Of a stretch of DNA of 22,377 nucleotides, positions 7,242 through 14,854 are shown in pieces. Each line of letters begins with the position of its first letter. Positions within the stretch are counted from its first letter, which is position 1. The stretch spans positions 1-22,377 of the forward strand of contig JBNJEM010000049.1 in NCBI GenBank assembly GCA_051745935.1, given 5' to 3'. The notes beneath the pieces were generated by a model, which had not been told where the DNA came from, searched no databases, and worked only from the letters and a program-made list of their open reading frames with translations. A program made the translations under genes and the position numbers. The DNA is from JBNJEM01 sp051745935 (lineage in GTDB: Bacteria; Planctomycetota; Planctomycetia; Pirellulales; Pirellulaceae).

Positions 7242-7603
7242 GGTCCGTGCTCCAGAAAAGACGAACGTCGAGCGATTGTCGCGGGATCACCGGCGACCAT
7301 TCAATTCCCGAACGGAGAATGTACCATGATTAAGTCCACGTCACAATGAGAGCAAAAGTAGACAATCCCCTTCGGTTTTGCGTGGCCGCCGTGCACCGGG
7401 GCAATCCTCGAGAGCTGTCCCCGCTGCACGCTGACTGGTGTAACCGGCGCAATCACTTCGGACCCCCTGAGTGTTAGCCCCAAACAAGAAGTCCCCGGGC
7501 CAACCGCCGCTCCACTGAAGACGATCGCGGCTGGACACCGAAGAAAACTGAGTACGCCCTGTGACCTGCGGACTTCTGGTAAATGTTTGTAACACTTGGA
7601 TAA
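7242..7603. other. Divergent intergenic region, 362 bp
   Basis: This gap lies between the thioesterase (-) and CPBP protease (+) genes. Minus-strand frames spanning 7301-7633 are open but overlap the CPBP start and do not resemble any family I recognise; one contains a CSHC pair, which alone is not evidence of a gene. No repeat family found elsewhere in the window is present. I could not identify promoters with confidence. Confidence 0.5.
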
Positions 7604-8359
7604 ATGGCATCGAGTCCAAACATGCAACCACACGGATATTCACTCAGTGACTATACCCGAGAGTCAGCGAGACCGCTGGTCAGCTTGGTATTCGTGGCGC
7701 CGTTGTTGATCATCTATGAACTGGGCATCCTGTTGCTAGGCCCTCACGCGTTGCGTAATGGAGCGGATACGTGGTTGCGAAATCTGCTGGAGTCCTTGGG
7801 GTTTGGCCAGTATTTTTTGTTGCCCCTTCTGACCTGTGCGATCCTCCTGGGCTGGCACCATACACGGCACGAGTCCTGGTCATTGGATCGGGGCGTGTTA
7901 CCCACGATGCTGCTGGAATCCCTGTTGTTTGCGATGGTGCTTTTTGGGGTGGCCCACGTGCAGCGAGCGTTATGCGCCCCGGCTTTGACACCGATCGTCA
8001 GCACATCCGGCGAGGGGGTGACTGCGGGAATTATCGGCCGGCTGATCGGATATTGTGGCGCCGGCATTTACGAAGAAGTGTTGTTCCGCTTGATGCTTTT
8101 GCCGGCCACCGCTGGCGTATTGAAATGGACCGGATTCAGTTGGCGGTCGAGTTGGATATGGGGAATCGTCGTGACCAGTCTCATCTTCTCCGCCGCGCAC
8201 TATGAGGTGTTCACGGCGGGTGGATATGCCTTTGATCTGCGCAGCTTCATCTTTCGGTTTTTGGCTGGTTCTTTTTTTGCCACGCTTTTCGTGCTGCGGA
8301 GTTTCGGTATCGCCGTGGGCTCGCACGCGCTCTATGACATTCTGGTGGAACTCATATAA
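7604..8359 (+). CDS. CPBP family intramembrane metalloprotease
   Basis: The 251-aa protein has several hydrophobic helices (about 25-46, 69-84, 100-118, 138-155, 185-200, 215-232) and the three CPBP/Abi motifs in order: paired glutamates Glu157-Glu158 followed by Arg162 (YEEVLFR), His199 in SLIFSAAHY, and His241 with Asp245 in GSHALYD. These residues form the metal site in related Rce1/CAAX-type proteases within the membrane. The bacterial substrates are mostly unknown; members are linked to bacteriocin self-immunity or protein processing, which cannot be assigned here. The start at ATG 7604 has only a weak ribosome binding site; Met7 (7622) is a possible alternative. It ends 96 nt before the sulfatase gene on the same strand. 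Confidence 0.9.
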   Translation: MASSPNMQPHGYSLSDYTRESARPLVSLVFVAPLLIIYELGILLLGPHALRNGADTWLRNLLESLGFGQYFLLPLLTCAILLGWHHTRHESWSLDRGVLPTMLLESLLFAMVLFGVAHVQRALCAPALTPIVSTSGEGVTAGIIGRLIGYCGAGIYEEVLFRLMLLPATAGVLKWTGFSWRSSWIWGIVVTSLIFSAAHYEVFTAGGYAFDLRSFIFRFLAGSFFATLFVLRSFGIAVGSHALYDILVELI

Positions 8360-8455
8360 GTGGGATTCCATGGCAATATACGCTATACTACGATTCGTAG
8401 TAGGTTGGTTGTCAATAATCCAAATTCGCTACTCGTAGAAGCGAGAACGTATCCC

Positions 8456-9835
8456 ATGAAGGTCCCATCGGGCATATTGACCGTTGTATTGGCTTTGGCG
8501 TTTCCGCCAATGGTGGGCGTGGCCCGGTCCGAGGTTTCGGTGGACGACCGTCCGAACGTGATTTTCATTCTCGCGGATGATCTAGGATGGGCGGATTTGG
8601 CGTGCTACGGCCACGACTTTCACGAAACGCCCAATCTCGATCGTCTGGCCGCCGAAGGCATGCGTTTCACCGACGCCTACGCCGCCAGCTCTGTGTGCTC
8701 CCCAACCCGCTCCAGCCTCATGACCGGCAAGTACCCCGCTCGGAACGATTTGACGATCTGGCTGGGGGGCCGTGGTGGCGCGCCGGCAGTGGATCATCTG
8801 GCTTTATCGGAAACCACGATTGCCGAAGCGTTGAAGGAGCACGGCTACGCGACCGCGCATGTCGGGAAGTGGCATCTGGGCGGGGCCCCTTATTACCCTC
8901 GGCACCAAGGTTTTGATATCAACATAGCCGGAACGCGTTCGGGATCTCCGGCGGGCGGATACTTCTTGCCGAACAAGATGAATCTGCCGGATATGGAAAA
9001 GGGAACCTATCTCACCGATCGCCTTACCGATGAGTGTCTCAAAGTCATTGAACGTTGGCGGGACAAGCCATTCTTCGTGTACATGTCCTATCACACCGTG
9101 CATACCCCCATCCAAGGACGCAAGGATCTGGTACGGCATTACCAGCGGAAGCTGCAAGAGGGGGAGCAGTACAATCCGGTTTACGCGGCCATGGTGCACT
9201 GCTTGGACGAAAACGTCGGCCGCATCATGCGGAAAATCGACGCGCTTGATCTGACCGGACGCACCGTGGTGATGTTCTTCTCGGACAACGGCGGGTTCTC
9301 GCACAGCCGCGGAAAAAAGAACAACGTGACCACCAACAAACCGCTGCGTCGAGGCAAAGGGTACTGCTACGAGGGCGGACATCGCGAGCCCATGATCGTG
9401 CGGTATTCGCCACTTATTAAGCCAGGCACGGTATGCCGCACGCCCGTGATTTCCACCGATTTTTATCCCACGATTCTAGAGTTGGCCGGCGCGCCCCCCG
9501 AGCCGGATCAGCACGTGGACGGCATGAGCCTGGTCTCGCTGTTCCGCCGGCCTGATAGCGGACTGTCACGTTCAACCTTGTACTGGCATTATCCACATCA
9601 CAGTCCCCAGGGAGGTACGCCATCAGGCGCTATCCGAGACGGCCATTGGAAGTTGATTGAATTCTTCGGCGACCTCCATGTGGAGTTATACGATTTGGCC
9701 AACGACTTGGGCGAGCGAAACGATTTGTCAACCGCCACGCCGGACAAGGCGAGCCAGTTGCGTGACAAACTTCGTCGCTGGCGCGAGTCGGTCGATGCCA
9801 AGATGCCTCCTTCCAAATCCGAACAAGACTCGTAA
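8456..9835 (+). CDS. Exported type I sulfatase
   Basis: The 459-aa product starts at ATG 8456, which gives a clean signal peptide (residues 1-25, ending GVARS); the frame is open further upstream to 8360 but that part is not protein-like. Alkaline-phosphatase-superfamily sulfatase features are complete: metal-binding NVIFILADDLGW (Asp41, Asp42), formylglycine motif CSPTR at 81-85 with Cys81 as the residue to be oxidised, GKWHLGG with Lys138 and His140, and FFSDNGG with Asp277 and Asn278. It removes sulfate esters, presumably from polysaccharides outside the cytoplasm; the substrate cannot be read from sequence. Activity needs a formylglycine-generating enzyme, not encoded in this window. It is convergent with the DUF1080 gene, 183 nt away. 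Confidence 0.94.
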   Translation: MKVPSGILTVVLALAFPPMVGVARSEVSVDDRPNVIFILADDLGWADLACYGHDFHETPNLDRLAAEGMRFTDAYAASSVCSPTRSSLMTGKYPARNDLTIWLGGRGGAPAVDHLALSETTIAEALKEHGYATAHVGKWHLGGAPYYPRHQGFDINIAGTRSGSPAGGYFLPNKMNLPDMEKGTYLTDRLTDECLKVIERWRDKPFFVYMSYHTVHTPIQGRKDLVRHYQRKLQEGEQYNPVYAAMVHCLDENVGRIMRKIDALDLTGRTVVMFFSDNGGFSHSRGKKNNVTTNKPLRRGKGYCYEGGHREPMIVRYSPLIKPGTVCRTPVISTDFYPTILELAGAPPEPDQHVDGMSLVSLFRRPDSGLSRSTLYWHYPHHSPQGGTPSGAIRDGHWKLIEFFGDLHVELYDLANDLGERNDLSTATPDKASQLRDKLRRWRESVDAKMPPSKSEQDS

Positions 9836-10018
9836 CCGTTGGAATCCGTCTTCCGCGCGGCGATCCGGAAAGCCACGTTGGCCGTTTGCTCCGCGTGGTA
9901 AACGACAACGACGGCCTGGTCGTTGCCAGCAACCTGTTCAGTGGCCCTCGAATCGCGGCCCTCGAATCGTGGCCCAAAACGATCAGGGGGCGTCGAGCCT
10001 CGGAACCATCTGATTCGA

Positions 10019-11086
10019 TTAGTCTTTCACCAACTTGATCTTTCTCAAGTTCATGAGCAAGGTGTTGAATTGGCCGGCTGGCCGCAACACGACTCGCTCG
10101 GTTCCAGCTTCTAGTTCGAGCTGCCCAACCTTGGCGGTGTTGTACGTTCCCCACGAACCGGTGCTGGCCACGTCGCCCTTGAGCTGTTGGGCTCCCGCCT
10201 GCAGAAGGAAAGGGTTCCCCGCGTGGTCTGGACCCGCGGACCACTCCAGCCAGACATCATACGTCCCGGCGTCTTCAACCTTCACCGGCCAGTAAACATG
10301 ACCCTGGTCGGTGAACTGGCCGATGGCCCCCCAGGCGGGCATGTAGACAATCTTGGGGCCCTCGGTCATGGCCGCCGCCGCGGGCAACACCAGTGAGCCC
10401 TCCGATGTGGGTTCAACGGTCTCCACGGCGTCGTAGAGAAACCGCCGGGGCAAGATCTCACCGTTCTCGAGGATGGCCAAATCCTTGAACATCGTGTGAT
10501 TGACCACCCCACTGTGCATTTGCAACGCAAACACACCCGCCTCCTGGCTGATCCGAGAGTCCGAAATGTCCGCCGTCTTGAACCCATTGACATGCACGAT
10601 AACACGCGGTCCTTGCGCCGTGATGATCATCCTGTTCCAAGTGTCTTCTCGGTAGCAGAATGTTTCTTGTTCCTTGGTTGGTTTTTGCAGCCAGCCCCGG
10701 CCGTAGCTTTCATAGATTCCCCCCGTGCCACTGCCGCAAGGTCCGACCTGGATTTGAAGACCATGGGTTTTGTCGGGCTCTTTCATCTCGGTCCGAATGA
10801 AAAACCCGCTGTCACCACTGGTACACTGAAACTTGAAGCGGACCGTGAAGTCCTCGAACGTCTTATCCGATACCAGGTGCCCGTAGAGCTTCTCGTTGTT
10901 TGAACGTCCGACGAAGACTCCGTCCTCCACGGTCCAGTCCCCCAAACCGTTCTTGTGCCAACCGGCGAGAGTCTCGCCGTCCATGAGTGGTTTCCAGACC
11001 GGATCCTCGGCCCGGACCGAGGCCGCGACACACGCAACAAACCCTAACACGAACGGGGCCAAACGGACTGTGTGATGGCGTTTCAT
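10019..11086 (-). CDS. Exported DUF1080 (3-keto-disaccharide hydrolase) protein
   Basis: The 355-aa product starts at ATG 11086, which gives a signal peptide (KRHH..., hydrophobic 9-22, cut near VRA-ED) and is preceded by GAGGAGC about 4-8 nt upstream. Residues about 29-205 are a DUF1080 concanavalin-A-like domain: WKPLMDGETLAGWH, DWTVEDGVFVG, GDSGFFIRT, HGLQIQV and GVFALQMHSG are typical. Residues about 235-352 form a second beta-rich module (MPAWGAIGQFTDQGHVYWPVKVEDAGTYDVWLEWS) resembling a carbohydrate-binding domain, ending in NLRKIKLVK. Family members are expected to act on sugars outside the cytoplasm; some are reported to cleave 3-keto-glycosides. The domain pair and the nearby sulfatase suggest polysaccharide use, which is inference. 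Confidence 0.88.
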   Translation of the reverse strand: MKRHHTVRLAPFVLGFVACVAASVRAEDPVWKPLMDGETLAGWHKNGLGDWTVEDGVFVGRSNNEKLYGHLVSDKTFEDFTVRFKFQCTSGDSGFFIRTEMKEPDKTHGLQIQVGPCGSGTGGIYESYGRGWLQKPTKEQETFCYREDTWNRMIITAQGPRVIVHVNGFKTADISDSRISQEAGVFALQMHSGVVNHTMFKDLAILENGEILPRRFLYDAVETVEPTSEGSLVLPAAAAMTEGPKIVYMPAWGAIGQFTDQGHVYWPVKVEDAGTYDVWLEWSAGPDHAGNPFLLQAGAQQLKGDVASTGSWGTYNTAKVGQLELEAGTERVVLRPAGQFNTLLMNLRKIKLVKD

Positions 11087-11354
11087 GGCATGCTCCTCAA
11101 TCAAATGCGAAATGGGGTGTTGTGTTCGGACATGGGTATCTGGAGGAATCTGGCATTGTGGTGAATCAGGGCGCCCGCGTGGCTGCCGTGGCTCGCGAAC
11201 CAGCCAGCCGCCAATGCACGCTGACGAACGCTCATGACCGAAAAAAGCCAGACGAAGCAAGACGCTTCCATTTTAGCTTTCCAGTGAACCTAAGCCTACC
11301 GAGGCATCTTAAGGAAGTCAAATGTTGCATCCGTCCATCCGCCATTCTCGTAAC

Positions 11355-11372
11355 ACTTTAGCCGTCTGAAGT
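11355..11372 (+). repeat. REP-like hairpin, copy 3
   Basis: ACTTTAGCCGTCTGAAGT, 7-nt arms around CCGT with one weak pair. It stands 16 nt before repeat C, the arrangement expected for an uninterrupted REP-C composite. Confidence 0.8.
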
Positions 11373-11388
11373 TGATCTTTCCTTTAAC

Positions 11389-11469
11389 CACGATCCTCCT
11401 GTCGCAAGATTTTCCCGTCGAACCGCCCGTCGAAAACGTCCAGGATTTCCGCAAACCGATCGCCGCCAG
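11389..11469 (+). repeat. Dispersed repeat C, copy 2 (uninterrupted)
   Basis: Matches the complement of 6575-6655 without gaps. Downstream the resemblance to repeat B is weak and has gaps: in the same frame the sequence reads SLQFTARNDRKIS where the 6469-6549 copy reads MLKFTAEHRSNVS. The degraded end runs directly into the 16-bp tandem array. Confidence 0.8.
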
Positions 11470-11521
11470 CTCCACCGGGCCAATATCGCCCTCCGTCAGC
11501 TTACAGTTCACGGCAAGGAAC

Positions 11522-11681
11522 GACAGGAAGATTTCAAGACAGGAAGATTTCAAGACAGGAAGATTTGAAGACAGGAAGATTTGAAGACAGGAAGATTTGA
11601 AGACGGGAAGATTTGAAGACGGGAAGATTTGAAGACGGGAAGATTTGAAGACGGGAAGATTTGAAGATAGGAAGATTATTG
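11522..11681 (+). repeat. 16-bp tandem array, about 10 units
   Basis: The unit is GACAGGAAGATTTGAA. Variants are ordered: units 1-2 end TTTCAA, units 3-5 are GACAGG with TTTGAA, units 6-9 are GACGGG with TTTGAA, and unit 10 (GATAGG, then ATTATTG) is degenerate. Blocks of identical neighbours indicate stepwise duplication. The first unit continues the degraded repeat B sequence (ERNDRK-like reading), so the array may have grown from its end. Likely variable between strains. Confidence 0.95.
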
Positions 11682-11685
11682 TAAG

Positions 11686-11703
11686 ACTTCAGCCATCTGA
11701 AGT
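11686..11703. repeat. REP-like hairpin, copy 4 (perfect stem)
   Basis: ACTTCAGCCATCTGAAGT has a perfect 7-bp stem and a CCAT loop. With the copy at 11355 it brackets repeat C and the 16-bp array. Confidence 0.8.
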
Positions 11704-11842
11704 AAGGTTCTCGAAAGTGGCCTCTTCTTTTCCGAGGCGGGAGACGGAGATTGTTGGACATGGCAGTAGCTGACCAGTCTTGTTCACCCATGAGATAAGC
11801 CCGCCATAGGGGCCTCGGGGGGTTCCTTTACTGCATATGGCT

Positions 11843-11914
11843 AAACCGATACCAATTCTGCGATTCCACGCTTCCCCATTCGCCTAATCCACTCGAATTG
11901 GTATGTCACGGTTT
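11843..11914. repeat. Long inverted repeat / hairpin
   Basis: ATACCAATTC (11849-11858) and GAATTGGTAT (11895-11904) are perfect 10-bp inverted repeats 36 nt apart. The stem extends with AAACCG (11843-11848) and CGGTTT (11909-11914) across a 4-nt bulge, giving 16 paired bases. No second copy was found here. It could be another small palindromic element or a structured RNA; there is no U-run to support a terminator. Confidence 0.7.
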
Positions 11915-11960
11915 CTACATGAGCGTTAATCAGCGCATATCAGTGGTTTTGGATTAACAA

Positions 11961-12038
11961 CCATAACAAAACCACTCGGGCTTCCTTTCCCCCAGGGGGC
12001 TTTTAGGAGCGGGAACCAAGTACCAAGTTTTGTTATGG
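11961..12038. mobile_element. MITE-like element M2 (78 bp, 12-bp TIRs)
   Basis: CCATAACAAAAC and GTTTTGTTATGG are perfect 12-bp terminal inverted repeats. The match extends outward imperfectly to 11954-11972 and 12027-12046 (TTAACA at both outer ends). Inverted, its interior matches M1 at 35 of 44 positions. Unlike M1 it contains ACCAAGTACCAAGT at 12015-12028, exactly two units of the heptamer that forms the array at 14380-14610, overlapping the start of the right TIR. Confidence 0.72.
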
Positions 12039-12158
12039 GGTGTTAAAAGATTCGGCCAGAATACCGGCACACGTCCCCCGCACACTCGCACGCCAATTGT
12101 GGTTTTAGCCACTCTCGAAGTCGTGGCCAAATCGGCGTCGACCGCCACCCTACTCCGT

Positions 12159-14270
12159 TCACTTCAACCCGCGGCGTTCGAGCAGCGGTTCGATGCTCGG
12201 CTCGCTACCACGAAATTCCTTGTAGAGCGTCATGGGTTCTTCGGTGCCACCGCGTTCCAGGATATTCTCTCGAAACGCCGTGGCGACCTTCCGGTTGAAG
12301 ATGTCGTCTGTTTCCTTAAAGGCCTCGAAGGCATCGGCGTCCAGGACTTCGGCCCATATGTACGAGTAGTATCCGGCGGAGTACCCACCGGCAAAGATGT
12401 GTTGAAAGTAGGGGCTCCGGTACCTGGAAATGATTTCCGGAATCAATCCGATCTTATCCAAACAGGTGTTCTCGAATTCAATCACATCGACGTCAGGGTT
12501 TGGGGTGGTTTGCGTGTGCCAATCCATGTCGAGGAAAGCAGCGGCCAAGTACTCGGTAGTGGCGAATCCCTGGTTAAAGTGCCTTGCTTCGCGGATCTTT
12601 TGGATCAGCTCGTCGGGCATGGGCTCACCGGTCCGGTAGTGTCTGGCGTGCGTTTTCAGCACGTCCGGTTCGATTGCCCAGTTTTCCATGATCTGCGACG
12701 GCAACTCAACGAAATCCCGGGGCACCTCGGTTCCAGCAAGTGATTTATAGGTGCAGTCGGAAAGCAGGCCGTGCAGTCCATGGCCGAATTCGTGGAACAG
12801 CGTTTCGACCTCCTCCAGCGACAGCAGGGAGGGCTTGTTTTCGGTCGGCTTGGAGAAATTACCGACATTGTAAACGATGGGGCGGTTGTCTTTTCCATTG
12901 ATCTTGAACTGCTGGCGGAACTCGCCCATCCAGGCGCCGCCCCGTTTGCTGGCTCGCGGAAAATAGTCAACATAAAGGATGCCAAGATGGCTGCCGTCAG
13001 CATCTTTAACCTGGAACACCGTGACATCTTCGTGATAGAGGGGGAAATCGGTGCGTTTGTGGAATGTGAGGCCATATAAGCGATTTGCCACCTCAAAGGC
13101 ACCATTGAGTACATTGTCGAGTTTGAAGTAAGGACGCAACATTTCTTCGTCCAGGTCGTACTGGCGCTTCTTCACCTTCTCGGCGTAGTACCACCAGTCC
13201 CAGGAGGCGAGTTCAAAGCCGCCGTTTTCTTCGTCGATGAGCCGCTGCATCTCGACCACTTCCTGCTTGGCCCGCTTGAGGGCCGGCTTCCATAAGTCGT
13301 GGAGCAGTTCATACACGTTTTCCGGCAGTTTGGCCATGTTGTCTTCCAGCACGTAATGCGCATGGGTATCGTATCCCAACAAGTTGGCTCGTTCCACGCG
13401 CAAAGCCGCCATTTCGGCTAGTATTTCCTTGTTATCCAGCTCGTCCCCATGATTGCCGCGGTTAATGTAGCCGCGATAGATCTTCTCGCGCAGCGAGCGT
13501 TTTTCGGAGTATTGTAGAAACGGGATCATGCTCGGTTTGTGCAGCGTGAAGACCCATTTCCCCTCATGTCCCCGTTCCTCCGCCGCTTGGGCCGCGGCGG
13601 CGATCACGGTATCGGGCAAGCCAGCGAGGTCCGCCTTGTTGTCGATCACCAATTCAAAGCGGTTGTTTTCCTTGAGCACGTTTTCGCCAAACCGGACCGA
13701 CAAGACCGACAGTCTGGAATTAATCTCCTTCAACCGCTCTTTTTCGTTCGGCGGCAAGTTCGCTCCCCCGCGCACGAAATCCTTGTGGTATTCGCGGAGC
13801 AGCTTGTCCTGTTCGGCCGTCAGATCCAATTCCTCCCGGCGGTCGTGGATTGATTCGACCCGCTGGAACAGCGAATCGTTCAAAAAGATCTCATCACGAT
13901 GCCGAGACAGCTTAGGCGCGATATCCTTGGCGATGGCCTGCAGATCATCGTTGGTCATCGAGGATTTCATGGCAAAAAAGACATTGCTTACGCGGTCCAG
14001 CAAGCTTCCACCGCGGTCCAACGCCGCAATGGTATTATCGAAGGTGGGGGCCGAGCGCCGCGTGTAGATGGCGCGGATACTCTGCTCATGCCGCTCCATC
14101 GCCTCCTCGAAAGCCGGCCTGTAGTGCTCCAACTTGATCGCGTCGAACGGCGGCGCCTCGAACGGCGTCGTCCAGTCCACCAGAAATGGATTCTCGGTAC
14201 TCCCGGCATGCGCGGCTGCGGTCATAAACACTCCCACGGCACATAAGAACCTAACGATAACACGTATCAT
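12159..14270 (-). CDS. dcp: Exported M3 family metallopeptidase (Dcp-like)
   Basis: The 703-aa product starts at ATG 14270, 7 nt after a strong GGAGGT. The signal peptide is clear (MIRVIVRFLCAVGVFMTAAAHAG). Family M3 signatures run the full length: NPFL near the mature N terminus, a long helical domain, and the zinc site HEFGH at 493-497 with Glu522 in RDFVELPSQIMENW as third ligand and Glu494 as catalytic base. GTEVPRDFVELPSQ is closer to peptidyl-dipeptidase Dcp than to oligopeptidase A. It probably trims peptides in the periplasm. The reading frame stays open upstream through the heptamer array to 14612, adding a GTWYLVL/GAWCLVL repeat; this extension is rejected because the ribosome binding site and signal peptide fix the start. 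The length is as expected and no defect is seen. Confidence 0.94.
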   Translation of the reverse strand: MIRVIVRFLCAVGVFMTAAAHAGSTENPFLVDWTTPFEAPPFDAIKLEHYRPAFEEAMERHEQSIRAIYTRRSAPTFDNTIAALDRGGSLLDRVSNVFFAMKSSMTNDDLQAIAKDIAPKLSRHRDEIFLNDSLFQRVESIHDRREELDLTAEQDKLLREYHKDFVRGGANLPPNEKERLKEINSRLSVLSVRFGENVLKENNRFELVIDNKADLAGLPDTVIAAAAQAAEERGHEGKWVFTLHKPSMIPFLQYSEKRSLREKIYRGYINRGNHGDELDNKEILAEMAALRVERANLLGYDTHAHYVLEDNMAKLPENVYELLHDLWKPALKRAKQEVVEMQRLIDEENGGFELASWDWWYYAEKVKKRQYDLDEEMLRPYFKLDNVLNGAFEVANRLYGLTFHKRTDFPLYHEDVTVFQVKDADGSHLGILYVDYFPRASKRGGAWMGEFRQQFKINGKDNRPIVYNVGNFSKPTENKPSLLSLEEVETLFHEFGHGLHGLLSDCTYKSLAGTEVPRDFVELPSQIMENWAIEPDVLKTHARHYRTGEPMPDELIQKIREARHFNQGFATTEYLAAAFLDMDWHTQTTPNPDVDVIEFENTCLDKIGLIPEIISRYRSPYFQHIFAGGYSAGYYSYIWAEVLDADAFEAFKETDDIFNRKVATAFRENILERGGTEEPMTLYKEFRGSEPSIEPLLERRGLK

Positions 14271-14379
14271 TAACCCGACCTCCGTCTGTATCATTCGCGC
14301 CAAAGATCGTGGACTCTTCCCCAACGATTTCCGCTCTCCAACCGGGACCCGGGCCGAGTCCGCCACACGCCGCGGCAGG

Positions 14380-14610
14380 AAGTACCAAGCACCAAGTACC
14401 AAGCACCAAGCACCAAGCACCAAGTACCAAGTACCAAGTACCAAGTACCAAGTACCAAGTACCAAGCACCAAGCACCAAGCACCAAGCACCAAGCACCAA
14501 GCACCAAGCACCAAGCACCAAGCACCAAGCACCAAGCACCAAGTACCAAGTACCAAGTACCAAGTACCAAGTACCAAGTACCAAGTACCAAGTACCAAGT
14601 ACCAAGTACC
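14380..14610 (+). repeat. Heptamer tandem array, 33 units of AAGYACC
   Basis: Thirty-three uninterrupted 7-bp units differ only at the fourth base. Writing T for AAGTACC and C for AAGCACC, the order is 1T 1C 1T 3C 6T 11C 10T. Next to it at 14611 is a degenerate unit AAGCCCC. Because 7 leaves remainder 1 on division by 3, all frames of a strand read the same heptapeptide (GTWYLVL/GAWCLVL on minus, KYQVPST/KHQAPST on plus). It lies 110 nt upstream of the M3 peptidase start. Heptanucleotide arrays of comparable style (STRR) are known in cyanobacteria, with a different unit. Confidence 0.98.
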
Positions 14611-14749
14611 AAGCCCCCGTGGCGCCCCTCGCTGCTTTAGTCCGACATCCCAAGCGATTATAACGGGTGTTCGTTGGCTAGTAGAATGGGGAGGCTTCTT
14701 TTTTTCGGCAAATCGCGGAAGATGAAAAATGGCCTCGGCGGGACGAGGT

Positions 14750-14854
14750 ATACCGGTCGCGGATGACTTTGTCCGCCGCGAGTCCGACCAACGGGAGGGC
14801 GGCTTGCGTCGGGCAGCGTTCCAACCGGACAAATCGGATCGCCTGAAATACATT
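14750..14854 (-). repeat. Dispersed repeat A, copy 3
   Basis: The complement matches copies 1 and 2. The core at 14778-14817 differs from them at a single position. The outer sequence TTTCAGGCG is kept at the right end and GTCATCCGCGACC at the left, as in copy 1. Confidence 0.85.

Larger units (their letters stand above)
11087..12158. other. Repeat-rich intergenic region, 1072 bp
   Basis: This is the longest gene-free stretch. In order it holds about 260 nt with nothing recognised (presumably the DUF1080 promoter), a REP-like hairpin (11355-11372), repeat C (11389-11469), a degraded stretch resembling repeat B (about 11500-11535), a 16-bp tandem array (11522-11681), another REP-like hairpin (11686-11703), a long hairpin (11843-11914) and MITE-like element M2 (11961-12038). 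None of the open frames across it look like real proteins; those over the arrays are products of the repeat. Confidence 0.8.

Noticed and set aside
7301..7633. Minus-strand open frame with a CSHC pair
   Set aside because: It overlaps the CPBP start, has no recognised family or clear ribosome binding site, and another minus-strand frame over the same stretch is equally open.
8360..8455. Upstream extension of the first sulfatase
   Set aside because: The signal peptide begins at ATG 8456; the extra residues would bury it.
9943..9970. 14-bp near-perfect duplication GGCCCTCGAATCGY between two convergent genes
   Set aside because: Only two units; a small local duplication with no sign of a role.
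11522..11681. CRISPR array or repeat protein gene
   Set aside because: 16-bp units abut without spacers, and the encoded peptide is only a product of the repeat in an otherwise non-coding stretch.
14380..14610. CRISPR array
   Set aside because: Units are 7 bp, directly adjacent, with no spacers; it is a simple tandem array.
14271..14612. N-terminal extension of the M3 peptidase through GTWYLVL/GAWCLVL repeats
   Set aside because: The array is open in every frame by construction; a strong GGAGGT and a complete signal peptide fix the start at 14270.
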